Shown here one piece after another: positions 29,155-38,516 of a stretch of 64,000 bases of DNA. Made by a program: the position numbers and the translations under genes. The notes below the pieces were generated by a model, which saw only the letters and a program-made list of their open reading frames with translations, searched no databases and had not been told where the DNA came from. Numbering within the stretch: position 1 is the first letter of the stretch; each line of letters starts with the position of its first letter. The DNA is from Bdellovibrionales bacterium (GTDB taxonomy: Bacteria; Bdellovibrionota; Bacteriovoracia; Bacteriovoracales; Bacteriovoracaceae). The stretch covers positions 59,776 through 123,775 of the forward strand of contig JABGUH010000003.1 of the NCBI GenBank assembly GCA_018646675.1. The letters are read 5' to 3'.

Positions 29155-30051
29155 CTATCTTCTAATACGCTGCTCTCTTTGATGGAAAAACTTTAGGATT
29201 GGCTCCAGGTAGGAGTCATCAGTTGTCACCTCAATATAATCCACTCCCAGTTTTCTAAACTCATGGGCCAAAGTACGATCTCGTTTTTTATTCATTTTAA
29301 AAAAGCGAGAAAGGAATCCCTTGGAATTGGTGTTTACCATCACCACCTCACCACTCTCTGCATCTTCTAACTCCAAATAGCCAACGGACGGGAGGGTCTT
29401 CTCCCGAGGATCTGCCACCGAGATGGCAATCAGGTCATGTCGCTTGCAGCTAACCCGCATCTGGTCTGAAATAGCATCACCTTGAAAATCAGAGATCATA
29501 AAAGTGATCGCCTTACGCTTTACTACTCGATTAAGATAGTCCAGTGGCAGTGCTAAATCAGTTTTCCGTGAGTTGGACTGATAAGAGAGGATATCGCGGA
29601 TTAATCTCCAAACATGGCCGCGCCCCTTTTTCGGAGGGATATAGTGTTCAACATGATCGGAGAAGATGATCAAACCTACTTTATCATTATTGCGAAGAGC
29701 AGTATAGGCCAAAAGAGCGGTGATCTCTGCCGCCACCTCCTGCTTGAACTTCTCACCACTACCAAAATGGCCTGATGCAGATACATCCACCAAAAAAATA
29801 ACTGTCAGCTCCCGCTCATCACGATAGGTCTTAATATATGGTTTGCCAGCGCGAGCGGTAACGTTCCAATCAATAGTGCGGACATCATCTCCCGCTTGAT
29901 ACTCTCGCACCTCTTCAAACTCAATCCCCTCTCCTTTGAAGGCACTCAGGTACTCACCAGCAAAAGAGCTATTCACCAGATGTTTGGCCCTCAACTGGAT
30001 CCCTTTAACCTTGGCCACTAACTGATCATCTAATAGTTTTAGATTTCCCAT
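29155..30051 (-). CDS. DUF58 protein (VWA-like partner of MoxR)
   Basis: A 298-residue protein. The DUF58 signature is intact: FKGEGIEFEEVREYQAGDDV, then RTIDWNVTARAGKPYIKTYR. A VWA-like core follows (TVIFLVDVSASGHFGSGEKF, DKVGLIIFSDHVEHYIPPKK). DUF58 proteins are nearly always encoded next to MoxR ATPases and are thought to be their VWA-type substrates or adaptors in envelope stress or metal-insertion roles. The gene follows moxR with a 30-bp gap. Confidence 0.92.
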   Translation of the reverse strand: MGNLKLLDDQLVAKVKGIQLRAKHLVNSSFAGEYLSAFKGEGIEFEEVREYQAGDDVRTIDWNVTARAGKPYIKTYRDERELTVIFLVDVSASGHFGSGEKFKQEVAAEITALLAYTALRNNDKVGLIIFSDHVEHYIPPKKGRGHVWRLIRDILSYQSNSRKTDLALPLDYLNRVVKRKAITFMISDFQGDAISDQMRVSCKRHDLIAISVADPREKTLPSVGYLELEDAESGEVVMVNTNSKGFLSRFFKMNKKRDRTLAHEFRKLGVDYIEVTTDDSYLEPILKFFHQREQRIRR

Positions 30052-30081
30052 CTTTAACTTGGACTACCTCTACCTAACAAC

Positions 30082-31074
30082 CTACGGCACATCGATCTGA
30101 TCAAATATTTTCACTAAAATATCATCGGCACTCATATTTTGTGCCTCTGCCTCGTAGGAGACAATTAACCGATGGCGCATAACGGAGTGGCCAATTGTTT
30201 TAATATCTTGAGGAGTTACAAAGCCCCTCCCCTTTAAGAATGCCTCTCCTTTGGCCGCCTTAATCAGGTTAATTGATGCTCGTGGGGAGGCTCCATACTC
30301 AATTAGATGTTTAATCTCATCCAACCCATAAATCTCGGGATTTCTAGTCGCAAAGACTAGGTCGGCGACATAGCTATAGAGCTTGTCATCAACAAAGATA
30401 GAGTCGATCAGGTGGGATAGTTCGCCAATCTGCTCTGTCGTCAATACCTGTTCTAACTGAGGTGTATCATAATTTTTAGCTAGGCGCTTCATCACCTCTA
30501 TTTCATCACTTTTAGATGGATAGTCCACTGTCACTTTGAGCATAAAACGATCAACTTGCGCTTCCGGCAGTGGGTAGGTTCCCTCCTGCTCTACCGGATT
30601 CTGCGTCGCCATGACCAAAAAGGGTGCCGGTAGCTTAAAACTCTGATCAGCAATCGTTACTTGGCCCTCCTGCATCGCCTCTAGCAGGGCACTCTGCACT
30701 TTCGCTGGCGCACGGTTAATCTCATCGGCCAAAATTATGTTGCCAAATACTGGCCCCTTTTTAACCGAAAAACTCCCATCTTTAGGAGAGTAGATCTGAG
30801 TACCAATTAGGTCTGCTGGTAGCAGGTCCGGCGTAAACTGAATCCGGCTAAAGCTAGCATTCAAGGTTGCGGCCAAACACTTAATTGCGGTGGTTTTGGC
30901 CAGACCAGGCACTCCTTCAACTAGGATATGGCCCTCACAGAGTATTCCGATCAATAGTTTCTCAATCAGGTCCCTCTGCCCCACCATTACCTTACTGACC
31001 TCTTCCACCACTTGCATCACTTGAGGAAAGCTCTGCTCTACCTTTCTATTAATCTCTTCTACTGAACTACTCAT
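30082..31074 (-). CDS. MoxR-family AAA+ ATPase
   Basis: A 330-residue AAA+ protein. Walker A is EGVPGLAKTT, Walker B is ILADEINRAPAKVQSALLEA, sensor 1 is ATQNPVEQEGTYPLPEAQVD and the arginine region is GASPRASINLIKAAK. The RavA/MoxR subgroup pairs with VWA proteins to mature or remodel other proteins. Here several VWA partners (DUF58, BatA, BatB) lie downstream. Its start overlaps the thioredoxin/BatD-like gene by 4 bp, so that gene belongs to the same operon. Confidence 0.95.
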   Translation of the reverse strand: MSSSVEEINRKVEQSFPQVMQVVEEVSKVMVGQRDLIEKLLIGILCEGHILVEGVPGLAKTTAIKCLAATLNASFSRIQFTPDLLPADLIGTQIYSPKDGSFSVKKGPVFGNIILADEINRAPAKVQSALLEAMQEGQVTIADQSFKLPAPFLVMATQNPVEQEGTYPLPEAQVDRFMLKVTVDYPSKSDEIEVMKRLAKNYDTPQLEQVLTTEQIGELSHLIDSIFVDDKLYSYVADLVFATRNPEIYGLDEIKHLIEYGASPRASINLIKAAKGEAFLKGRGFVTPQDIKTIGHSVMRHRLIVSYEAEAQNMSADDILVKIFDQIDVP

Positions 31075-32366
31075 TCATCCTCCTGCACACTTTGGGCAAT
31101 CATTTTCTCATAATAACTAAACTGGTCCCCACTTAACTGGTGGCCCGCATACTTCACCTGCTCTGCCAACTGGGATATCCGATCACGTTCCGACTTCTCA
31201 AGAGCAGGCAATCTACTCACAAGTTGCAACAGTTTAGCACTATAGTCGCAGCTTTTTCCATCAATCTTTAGTCGCTTTGCCACTAGTAGCTCAGCCTGAA
31301 GCTTAAGCTCTAACGATCCCGTCCCCAGCACCGGTTTGGTGCTATCCTTGGCCCTCTTTTGCTCTCTCCACCACAGGATGCCAGCTACTATTAGCAGAAA
31401 TAGCGCCCCTCCCCCCCAGTAGTAGTATTGAGTTGAGGTGTAGACTCTCAACTCTCCCCCCTCAATTTTTGTAGTTAGTTCGCCACCATGGATTCGATCC
31501 TGAAAGGCTAGCTCAATCGGTCCAATCCGAAATGTTCCTGGCAGATTAAACTTAACTGGCAAGGAGTAGAAGAGCCGCGTTACACTCTCTTCACTCTCGC
31601 TATGAGAGGTTAGTACTCCCCTGCTGATCTCCTTAGGCAGGGTTATTTTTGGTGGTTTGATTAGATAGTTGGAGCTGGCAGCTGGCCAGAGAATCTCGAC
31701 GAGAATCACCTCCTGATCACCATGATTAATTTTGTCGGCCGGCAGAGTGATACTCATTTTTGGGGGGGTTAGCTTATTGGGTAACTGTAGAGCTGTCCCG
31801 CTATTAGTCGCTGATGATGGAGGGAGATCGGCAATGGTCTTAAAATTAATTAACTGCTGTAATTTTTCTACCACCTGAGGTGTTTGCCAATTACGCCCCC
31901 CGCGAAAGAGTCCGACTAACTTCCAATCAGGAGAGATGAGGTAGATGGTTGGCACTGCTGTCGCGCGGTAGAGAGAGGCTGCTTCTCCCTGACTGTCGTG
32001 AAGATTGGGAAAAGTTATATTATGACGTTGAAGAAATTTCTCAACACCACTAGTTGCTCCTTGGTCAATCGAAACGCCTAAAAAAGCGATCTGATCACCA
32101 TCGAACTTTTGATGTAGATACTCCAACGTTGGCATCTCATGACGACAGGGAGCACACCAAGTGGCCCAAAAAGTTATCCAGATCCACTGCCCCTGATAAC
32201 TACTTAAGGATCTCTTTCCTCCACCGACCTGAGGTAACTCAAAATCAGATGGCCCAGTGGATAGTGGACTAAAACCCAGTTGGGAAATTATCTGCCGAGG
32301 AGAAGATGTTACCCCGTGGGCAATCCCCCCTAGCAACATGGCCGCTGTCAAAATTACAATCTTCAT
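31071..32366 (-). CDS. TlpA-like thioredoxin fused to a BatD-like domain and a membrane helix
   Basis: A 431-residue exported protein. After a signal peptide (VILTAAMLLGGIAHG) comes a TlpA/ResA-type thioredoxin domain (about 25-175) with the redox motif WATWCAPCRHEMPTLEYL and the cis-proline loop TAVPTIYLI. Residues about 195-315 are a beta-sandwich like BatD modules (ITLPADKINHGDQEVILVEI, KFNLPGTFRIGPIELAF). A TM helix follows (YYWGGGALFLLIVAGILWW), then a short helical cytosolic tail. A thiol oxidoreductase placed at the head of a MoxR/Bat operon suggests disulfide control of Bat proteins at the periplasmic face. I know of no named family with this exact fusion. Confidence 0.75.
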   Translation of the reverse strand: MKIVILTAAMLLGGIAHGVTSSPRQIISQLGFSPLSTGPSDFELPQVGGGKRSLSSYQGQWIWITFWATWCAPCRHEMPTLEYLHQKFDGDQIAFLGVSIDQGATSGVEKFLQRHNITFPNLHDSQGEAASLYRATAVPTIYLISPDWKLVGLFRGGRNWQTPQVVEKLQQLINFKTIADLPPSSATNSGTALQLPNKLTPPKMSITLPADKINHGDQEVILVEILWPAASSNYLIKPPKITLPKEISRGVLTSHSESEESVTRLFYSLPVKFNLPGTFRIGPIELAFQDRIHGGELTTKIEGGELRVYTSTQYYYWGGGALFLLIVAGILWWREQKRAKDSTKPVLGTGSLELKLQAELLVAKRLKIDGKSCDYSAKLLQLVSRLPALEKSERDRISQLAEQVKYAGHQLSGDQFSYYEKMIAQSVQEDE

Positions 32367-32401
32367 CGCAATTATTTTAAAAAAAATGAGAGTTTTGTCA
32401 A

Positions 32402-34006
32402 TTACTGGTTACCGGGTAACAGTGAAATTAGACGCTGTCCCACCTGAAAGGTCTGAAAGAGACCGCTGAATTTACTGGTAGCGGCAGTAGGGCCATGAGC
32501 GATAACCAGTACCGGTGTCGCGGTGTGGGCCCCGGTCCCCCATACTACTCCCTGCTGGTCTGCCAACATTCGTCCTAGCACTCCCCCCATTCTCTTGCTG
32601 GTACTGGTATAGTACGCAGCAAAATCACATATTTTAACCACCTTTTTTTTACCGGCCCCCCAGTGGCCAGGAAGATAGTAGCGATTTTTTCCCTTTACCA
32701 GCAATGTTTTGATATCTTCTTTTGTCACCTTAAAGCTGAGGTTAGGGGCAATGATTGAGTGCAATTGATCGACTGTCCGCTCCTTTTTAGGAAGTTTTTT
32801 GATGCTCTTCAACATTCCAATAAAACTCCTCTTCTGCTGGTATATTTTATCCAGGACCTTAGGGTCACCATAGTTATAGTTACGCTGGTAGGGCCTGGGA
32901 TCTATCTGAGGAGCGATCGGTGCAGAGGCTTTGGGTATATTATAGAGTGAGTAGGAGAGCCCAAAAGAGCCAGTCTCATGATCGGCGGTCATTACCACCA
33001 GGGTATCTTTCCTCCCCTTTGCCCATCTCATAATGGCACCAATCGTACGCTCCAGCTTAACCATCTCCTGCAACATCATTCCCACATCATTATAGTGGCC
33101 GGCCCAATCAATCTGCCCCGCCTCCACCATTAAAAAGAACCCTTTTTTACTATCCTGGGATAGTACACGCAAAGCGTGCTGGGCCATCTCTGCCAAGTGG
33201 GGAGTTGTCCGACTGGTGTCAGTCAGATTGTCCCGCTCTTCAATACCATCAGGCATACCGGACTTACTAAAAAGTCCCAAAAGTTTTCTACCCTTAAACT
33301 GTTCCAACTCTTGCTTAGAAAATGCCAGACTAAGGCCACGTTTTTTTGCCTCGGCCAATAGATTGAGCTGATCTTTGCGCTTTGACTTTACCGCAAATGG
33401 TGCTGATGGGTATTGCTGCTTAAATTTCTTGGCCCCCATATTACTAGGTATAAAGTGACGGGCCCCGCCCCCCAAGAGTAGATCTGCCTGGGAGTTGATC
33501 AACTGCTGAGCAATCCGATTCTCCATATGACGACTTGGAACATGGGCCGCAAAAGCAGCAGGTGTAGCGTGAGTAATTCGAGCATCGGTCACCAGTCCAG
33601 TGCGCATTCCCCGTTTGGCGGCCAACTCTAAAATGGTGGGAGCACTTATCCCTTGATAATCAATGCCGATCACCTCACTGTTGGCCGGTCGGCCGGTGGA
33701 AAGTTGAGTGGCACTACAAGCAGAATCTACCACTAAACCATTATGAGGTGGAGTCAACATCACTCCAAGTGTACTGCTGGCAATCATCTCTTCAATAGAA
33801 TTTTTTCGCTGTCGATAGATGGAGTTCGGTGCCTGACGGGCATATGCAGAGAGTAGTCCTAGCTGCCCTGGCCCCATGCCATCACCGATGACCAAAATAA
33901 TATTTTTTACCTTACCGCCACTACCGTTGGCGGTTGTAGCTGCTAGGATTAATAGCAGTAGAACAAAAGAGAGTCTTTTAGAAATATCCTCCCCCCCATG
34001 GGCCAC
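32402..34006 (-). CDS. phoA: Alkaline phosphatase (PhoA family)
   Basis: About 535 residues if translation starts at the GTG at 34006, which gives MAHGGEDISKRLSFVLLLLI, a signal peptide. The start is uncertain because the frame is open further into ffh. The active site is readable: first metal Asp in ILVIGDGMGPGQ, nucleophile Ser in VVDSACSATQLSTG, VVMTADHETGSFGLSYS, and the last zinc His in TGAHTATPVLVIAHG. It releases phosphate from phosphomonoesters in the periplasm. The 5' end overlaps ffh by about 29 bp on the same strand, so its expression may depend on ffh transcription. I see no Pho box. Confidence 0.93.
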   Translation of the reverse strand: MAHGGEDISKRLSFVLLLLILAATTANGSGGKVKNIILVIGDGMGPGQLGLLSAYARQAPNSIYRQRKNSIEEMIASSTLGVMLTPPHNGLVVDSACSATQLSTGRPANSEVIGIDYQGISAPTILELAAKRGMRTGLVTDARITHATPAAFAAHVPSRHMENRIAQQLINSQADLLLGGGARHFIPSNMGAKKFKQQYPSAPFAVKSKRKDQLNLLAEAKKRGLSLAFSKQELEQFKGRKLLGLFSKSGMPDGIEERDNLTDTSRTTPHLAEMAQHALRVLSQDSKKGFFLMVEAGQIDWAGHYNDVGMMLQEMVKLERTIGAIMRWAKGRKDTLVVMTADHETGSFGLSYSLYNIPKASAPIAPQIDPRPYQRNYNYGDPKVLDKIYQQKRSFIGMLKSIKKLPKKERTVDQLHSIIAPNLSFKVTKEDIKTLLVKGKNRYYLPGHWGAGKKKVVKICDFAAYYTSTSKRMGGVLGRMLADQQGVVWGTGAHTATPVLVIAHGPTAATSKFSGLFQTFQVGQRLISLLPGNQ

Positions 34007-35480
34007 GCTTCTTGCCCTTACCCTTGCCTTTGCCTTTTTTACCCTTTTTACCGTGCATCTGACGGGCCATATCACCTATATCTCCCATCATCTCTAGATC
34101 GGGCATAGCTCCTCCACCACCCATTCCAGGCATACCACCCATGCCAGGAAAGGAGGGCATGCCACCTCCCTTCATCATCGCCATCATTCCCCCCATCATC
34201 TTCTCCATCTGACGGAACTTTGAGAGAAACTGCTGGACTGCCTGAATGGTATTACCAGAGCCTGTAGCAATCCGCTTAACTCGTGACTCTTTAACTAGTT
34301 TATAGTCGTTGCGCTCTGCCTTTGTCATAGAGGAGATGATCACCTTCATCCGTTTCATCTCATCCTCAGCAGGAGAGATATCACCAATCTGGCGCAACAT
34401 CCCACCCATACCTGGAATCATCTTTAAAATTGACTCCATCGAACCCAACTTGGAGATCATCCCCATCTGTTTCATTAGATCATCCACAGTAAAGCGGTTC
34501 TTCTCCAGATTTTTCATCATCTGTTCCGCTTCTTCCTGATCAATCACATCTTCCGCTTTCTCTACCAAGGAGACGATATCTCCCATATCTAAAATACGCT
34601 TGGCCAGACGATCTGGATGGAAGAGCTCAAAGTCCTCCATCTTCTCTCCGACGGAGATATAACGAATGGGAACACCAGTGACGTGTCGAATAGAGAGTGC
34701 CGCACCACCACGAGCATCGGAGTCCATCTTGGAGAGCACAACTCCGGTCAGCTCCACTGTCTGGTGAAAACTTTTGGCAACATTGACTGCCTCTTGGCCC
34801 GTCATAGCATCAGCAACTAATAGTACCTCAGGATTAAATGGATTTAGTGCTACTCGCACCTGACGCATCTCCTCCATCAACTCTTGATCTACATGAAGTC
34901 GGCCAGCGGTATCAATAATCACCATATCTTTGCCCAGTTTACGGGCCGCTTCCATCCCATGTAGGGCGATCTCTTGAGGTGATAAAGTGAGATCCGAGTC
35001 GTAACACTCCACTCCAATACTTTTGGCCAAAGTCTCTAGCTGCTTCTTGGCCGCAGGACGAAAGGTGTCAGCTGGAACCAATAGTACACTCTTCTTCTTC
35101 TTTCCCTCTAAATAGCGGGCCAGCTTACCAGAGAAGGTGGTCTTTCCCTGACCGTTTAGCCCTACCACCATAATAGGTACAACTGGTGGACGAGTCAGAT
35201 CGATCTCCTCCCCTTCACCTCCCATGACCTCCGCTAGCTGGTCATGGACAATTTTGACAAACTGTTCACCGGGATTGACCCCTTTTAAGACCTTCTCTCC
35301 TAAAGCTTCCTCTTTAACTTGAGAGATGAACTGACGTACCACTTTAAAGTTTACGTCCGCTTCCAACATGGCAGTTCGTACTGCCTTTAGGGTCTCTTCA
35401 ATATTGCTTTCGCTAATTTTGCCCTTACCTTGAATAGTCTTAAAGGCATTAGCAAACTTCTCACTTAAATTATCAAACAT
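33978..35480 (-). CDS. ffh: Signal recognition particle GTPase Ffh
   Basis: A 500-residue protein. N domain is followed by the G domain with P-loop GLNGQGKTTFSGKLA, LVPADTFRPAAKKQLETLA, VIIDTAGRLHVDQEL and the guanine motif VLSKMDSDARGGAALS. The usual G1 is GxxGSGKT and the usual base motif is TKxD. GQGK and SKMD are mild variants. The M domain (IPGMGGMLRQIGDISPAED, then ATGSGNTIQAVQQFLSKFRQ) binds 4.5S RNA and signal sequences. It ends in a Met/Gly-rich and then Lys/Gly-rich tail (KKGKGKGKGKKRG). It targets nascent membrane proteins with FtsY. The ATG is preceded by GGGAGAGAT. Confidence 0.97.
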   Translation of the reverse strand: MFDNLSEKFANAFKTIQGKGKISESNIEETLKAVRTAMLEADVNFKVVRQFISQVKEEALGEKVLKGVNPGEQFVKIVHDQLAEVMGGEGEEIDLTRPPVVPIMVVGLNGQGKTTFSGKLARYLEGKKKKSVLLVPADTFRPAAKKQLETLAKSIGVECYDSDLTLSPQEIALHGMEAARKLGKDMVIIDTAGRLHVDQELMEEMRQVRVALNPFNPEVLLVADAMTGQEAVNVAKSFHQTVELTGVVLSKMDSDARGGAALSIRHVTGVPIRYISVGEKMEDFELFHPDRLAKRILDMGDIVSLVEKAEDVIDQEEAEQMMKNLEKNRFTVDDLMKQMGMISKLGSMESILKMIPGMGGMLRQIGDISPAEDEMKRMKVIISSMTKAERNDYKLVKESRVKRIATGSGNTIQAVQQFLSKFRQMEKMMGGMMAMMKGGGMPSFPGMGGMPGMGGGGAMPDLEMMGDIGDMARQMHGKKGKKGKGKGKGKKRGPWGGGYF

Positions 35481-35584
35481 CTATCTCTCCCAATCAGGTA
35501 TGATGCTGGACTATTTTATTAACTCGACGCACCGCCAATATGACGCGCAGAGCAAATAGAATGACCTGGATCACTTCCTTAATA

Positions 35585-36736
35585 CTACTGAAACTCCACA
35601 AAGGGAAGACGATTTCTCCCCTTCCAAAGATGTAAATTAACTTCATAGGATGGGGCGACGGCCCCATCACGATTGCCCTTTTTATCCACATCGATCCGGG
35701 CATAGGTCAGCTGGTACTCTTTACCACTGCCACTAAAATCCAGATTAAACATCCTCGTCCATGTACCGGTATTGATAAACATACACCCGTCGGCATAGGA
35801 GTGGATACTAGGCAGATGGGTGTGTCCTACAATCAAGACCTTGATATCATCTCGGTCGGCCAAGGTATCAAAGGCTAAGCTCTCAAAATCAACAAATAGC
35901 TCCAGCTCACCCCAGGCTTGTCTAATCCCCTCTCGCCATCCAACCCCTCGTTTAAAATATCCCACAAAACGCACCATGACAAAATAGACCATATGGGCAA
36001 TCAAAAAGCGCAAGGTAAAAAAGGTGTCGTAGATCAGACCATTGATCACAAATTTGCGAATCGGCCGCACGGCATTGATGTGGCCCTTCTCCTCTTTGAA
36101 CTTATTGAGGATTCTAGTCACATAGTATGATCCCCAGGGAGGAATAAAATAACGCCTTCCCTGTTGGTCAACGATAATGGAGTTATCCAGATCAAAACGA
36201 TGAGCAAACTCATAGTCATGACCATGCTTAATTAGTACTCCATCAATGGGAGAGTACTGTCCCTGATTCTCCAGATGAAAATTAAATTTCGCTTGGTGTT
36301 CAGGAGGAAAAAGATTTTTTATATGTTCGCGCAACGACTCAAATACCAACTCCCCATCATGATTACCAATAATATAGGTAATACTTTTACCTTTAGAGGA
36401 GATAAAATCTACAAAGGCAGTGATCACCTCTTGATGAGCACCAATAATCACCTTTAACTTCTCCAGCGCTGCATCCTCACGCCAAAACTCATCATCAAAA
36501 TAGGGAATATAGGGAACGGCCAGCAGATCAAACAGATCACCATTGATGATTAGTTCAACCTCCCGCTGCTCAAATTCACCTGAGGAGTAGTAGCTTAAAA
36601 AATCTACTAGCTCTTTATCGAAACAGAAATCCTCTAGGTAGTTCCGAACGTAGTTAACGATTCTCCCCGCACCTAAATGAATATCGGAGATAACTAGAAT
36701 GCATTTCTCGTGCTTATCTTTTTGGAGGAATCTCAT
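35585..36736 (-). CDS. Calcineurin-like metallophosphoesterase (LpxH-like group)
   Basis: A 383-residue enzyme. The metal-binding motifs are in order: ILVISDIHLGAGR (DxH), ELIINGDLFDLL (GDxxD), YIIGNHDGELV (GNHD), IKHGHDYEFAH (H) and LIVGHTHLPSIHSY (GHxH). They are followed by INTGTW. The layout resembles UDP-2,3-diacylglucosamine hydrolase and related membrane-associated phosphoesterases, but the protein is longer, with an insertion around residues 190-260 that is hydrophobic in part. Substrate unknown. Its start overlaps the preceding small exported protein by 23 bp. After its stop another frame continues with a hydrophobic helix (see findings). Confidence 0.88.
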   Translation of the reverse strand: MRFLQKDKHEKCILVISDIHLGAGRIVNYVRNYLEDFCFDKELVDFLSYYSSGEFEQREVELIINGDLFDLLAVPYIPYFDDEFWREDAALEKLKVIIGAHQEVITAFVDFISSKGKSITYIIGNHDGELVFESLREHIKNLFPPEHQAKFNFHLENQGQYSPIDGVLIKHGHDYEFAHRFDLDNSIIVDQQGRRYFIPPWGSYYVTRILNKFKEEKGHINAVRPIRKFVINGLIYDTFFTLRFLIAHMVYFVMVRFVGYFKRGVGWREGIRQAWGELELFVDFESLAFDTLADRDDIKVLIVGHTHLPSIHSYADGCMFINTGTWTRMFNLDFSGSGKEYQLTYARIDVDKKGNRDGAVAPSYEVNLHLWKGRNRLPFVEFQ

Positions 36737-37106
36737 AAGCCTGTAATCCGAAAATCAGTTCTATATCTTGAAATGCTGGGGCCAGAGGGATGAAAAATAT
36801 TCGGTCCCCCTTCTTGGCACTGATCTCAAGCGCCAGATGCTTTTTTGGTTCAATAGTTAAAAAGTGCTCCTTTTTTGAAGGGTAGATACTAACTTTACCA
36901 ATAATCTTCACCAAGGTTTTATTTTCAATCAAGATATTGAGCGGGGAGTAGAATTTGGCAGGAGATAGAACTTTCACCCGATTACTATACATCTGTACCA
37001 GAAAAGCCTCTGATCTCTCCTCACCGTAAGCCAAAATAGTTACTGAAAAAATCAGGGTCGCCAGTGCCCACCTCTGCCAACAAGAATGTCGAATAATTGC
37101 TCTCAT
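36714..37106 (-). CDS. Small exported protein of unknown function
   Basis: A 130-residue protein. The N-terminal hydrophobic stretch RWALATLIFSVTILAYGEE is a signal peptide. The mature part is a probable beta-sandwich (VKVLSPAKFYSPLNILIENK, KKHLALEISAKKGDRIFFI). No family is recognised. The 3' end overlaps the metallophosphoesterase start, suggesting coupled translation and a related role in the envelope. A 120-bp divergent promoter region separates it from the protease gene on the other strand. Confidence 0.65.
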   Translation of the reverse strand: MRAIIRHSCWQRWALATLIFSVTILAYGEERSEAFLVQMYSNRVKVLSPAKFYSPLNILIENKTLVKIIGKVSIYPSKKEHFLTIEPKKHLALEISAKKGDRIFFIPLAPAFQDIELIFGLQAYEIPPKR

Positions 37107-37229
37107 ATCCTAAATTATGGGGCAAAACACTCAATTAAAAAAGGATAATTTTTCCCCTGAAGCAAAGGTGATCGACCAAAATCATCCTAACCCTCCATTC
37201 ACCCGAAGAGATTAGTGGAGGGAGTTAGT

Positions 37230-37751
37230 ATGTTAGAATTGATCAAAAGGAGATTTGGCAGGACAGCAACTGCAGAGGAGCTGCTGGCCAAGCTAATTGC
37301 ACACCCGGCCCATACCTGGATTCGTAATCAACCCATTATGCTCCGGGCGATAAAGCTGATCTACAACTCATTTGACCGGCCAAGTCGCCATTTTTTTACC
37401 TACACAACCCTATTGATTCTACCAGCAACTGGTAAGTTAAGTAGTGCCATCTCCTCCCCCAGTGGTGGCAACGTTATTTTAGTCTATCCCGGGCTGGAGC
37501 AGATCCTCTCCTCTGGCTCTTGGGTCAATGGAGTGGCGATCCTTGCTCATGAGTTGGGCCATATCCGGCTCCAACATAGCGGGAAGGGAACTGATATCAA
37601 CAGGGCGCAACTGGAAGCAGATCGCTTTGCCTTTCAATGTGGCTTTGGTGAAGAGTTACTTCAAACGCTGTTTGAGTATGATGGTAATCAGCTGATTCAA
37701 GCGCGCATTCGTCATCTAAACCACTGTTTAGCGGCCAAAAACCAAGTTTAA
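37230..37751 (+). CDS. Small M48-like zinc metallopeptidase
   Basis: A 173-residue protein from ATG 37230. GGAGGGA lies 6-12 bases before it, which favours it over the GTG at 37215. The zinc motif HExxH is in VAILAHELGHIRLQHSG. The third ligand is supplied by the downstream ExxxD-type motif RAQLEADRFAFQCGF, as in M48 and related minimal gluzincins. There are no TM helices and no signal peptide, so it is probably cytosolic. Its 3' end overlaps the end of the convergent nuclease gene by 24 bp. The substrate is unknown. Confidence 0.8.
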   Translation: MLELIKRRFGRTATAEELLAKLIAHPAHTWIRNQPIMLRAIKLIYNSFDRPSRHFFTYTTLLILPATGKLSSAISSPSGGNVILVYPGLEQILSSGSWVNGVAILAHELGHIRLQHSGKGTDINRAQLEADRFAFQCGFGEELLQTLFEYDGNQLIQARIRHLNHCLAAKNQV

Positions 37752-38507
37752 CCTATCGGCCATGCGAACTCCTGCTTGGCGCATTCGTTGCTCCATAATC
37801 GCTTTGTATTTAAAGTTGTAGTCGTAACCCAATTTGTCTAGATGTTTATCTTGATAGATTTTACGTACCAATTTTCGTGACTCATAAGCAAAATCCTCAT
37901 AATCTCCCTGTTGCCACTCCTTTAACTCCTTGTTTGAAAAGTGATCTAAAAAAGCAGTATATTCGGTGTAGGATAGATTTTGATACTGGATCATCCAGGT
38001 ATCCCAGACCGAGTGGAGATTGGCAGAGTCCTTAAACCACTTAACCTTAATCTTATTGCCTCCCCGGTCTGCAGCAAAGCCTACATGTAACGGCTGATGT
38101 AGATCGGCAAACATATGGATGAAAAACTTTAGTGCTTCCTGGCGCTGCTCCATCTTTATCTTCTTATCTTGCATCTCCCCCTCGAAACGTCTCAATGCCC
38201 AAATTACATCTCCTTTTTTAGAGCGCTTCTTGGCATTGTACTTATCCCCTTGAGAGAAGTTGACGTAGTGCCAGGGGTTGGCCAATTTCCAAACCGGATC
38301 AGATTTAATCTCATCTGCCCAAGTGGAGACTGCCGCCATACTCTGGTGACCTAAAATCTTTTTTATCTCCTGCTTCGCCTTCCCATTCAGATGGTTATTG
38401 GCAATCTGTGCAATTATCCGATGACCATTTTTTCCCCATCCCCAAACAACACTGGGAAGCAGTAAAACCATCAGAGATAGTAAAAGTAATAACTGGGCTG
38501 ACCTCAT
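37728..38507 (-). CDS. S1/P1-family nuclease
   Basis: A 259-residue exported enzyme. Signal peptide cleavage before WGWGKNGHRIIAQIA exposes the N-terminal Trp that is a zinc ligand in P1 nuclease. The other ligands are visible: STWADEIK (Asp), PWHYVNF (His), FIHMFADLHQPLHVG (His, Asp, His) and LHSVWDTWMI (His, Asp). It would degrade single-stranded nucleic acid in the periplasm or outside the cell, releasing 5'-nucleotides for carbon, nitrogen and phosphorus. It lies 9 bp downstream of cysS on the same strand. Confidence 0.94.
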   Translation of the reverse strand: MRSAQLLLLLSLMVLLLPSVVWGWGKNGHRIIAQIANNHLNGKAKQEIKKILGHQSMAAVSTWADEIKSDPVWKLANPWHYVNFSQGDKYNAKKRSKKGDVIWALRRFEGEMQDKKIKMEQRQEALKFFIHMFADLHQPLHVGFAADRGGNKIKVKWFKDSANLHSVWDTWMIQYQNLSYTEYTAFLDHFSNKELKEWQQGDYEDFAYESRKLVRKIYQDKHLDKLGYDYNFKYKAIMEQRMRQAGVRMADRLNLVFGR

Positions 38508-38516
38508 TTATCGCTC

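Noticed and set aside
32377..32425. Inverted repeat GTTACC/GGTAAC followed by T-rich sequence as a terminator after phoA
   Set aside because: The two arms are separated by one base, so no hairpin loop can form, and the repeat is part of the coding sequence. The T run is 20 bp or more away.
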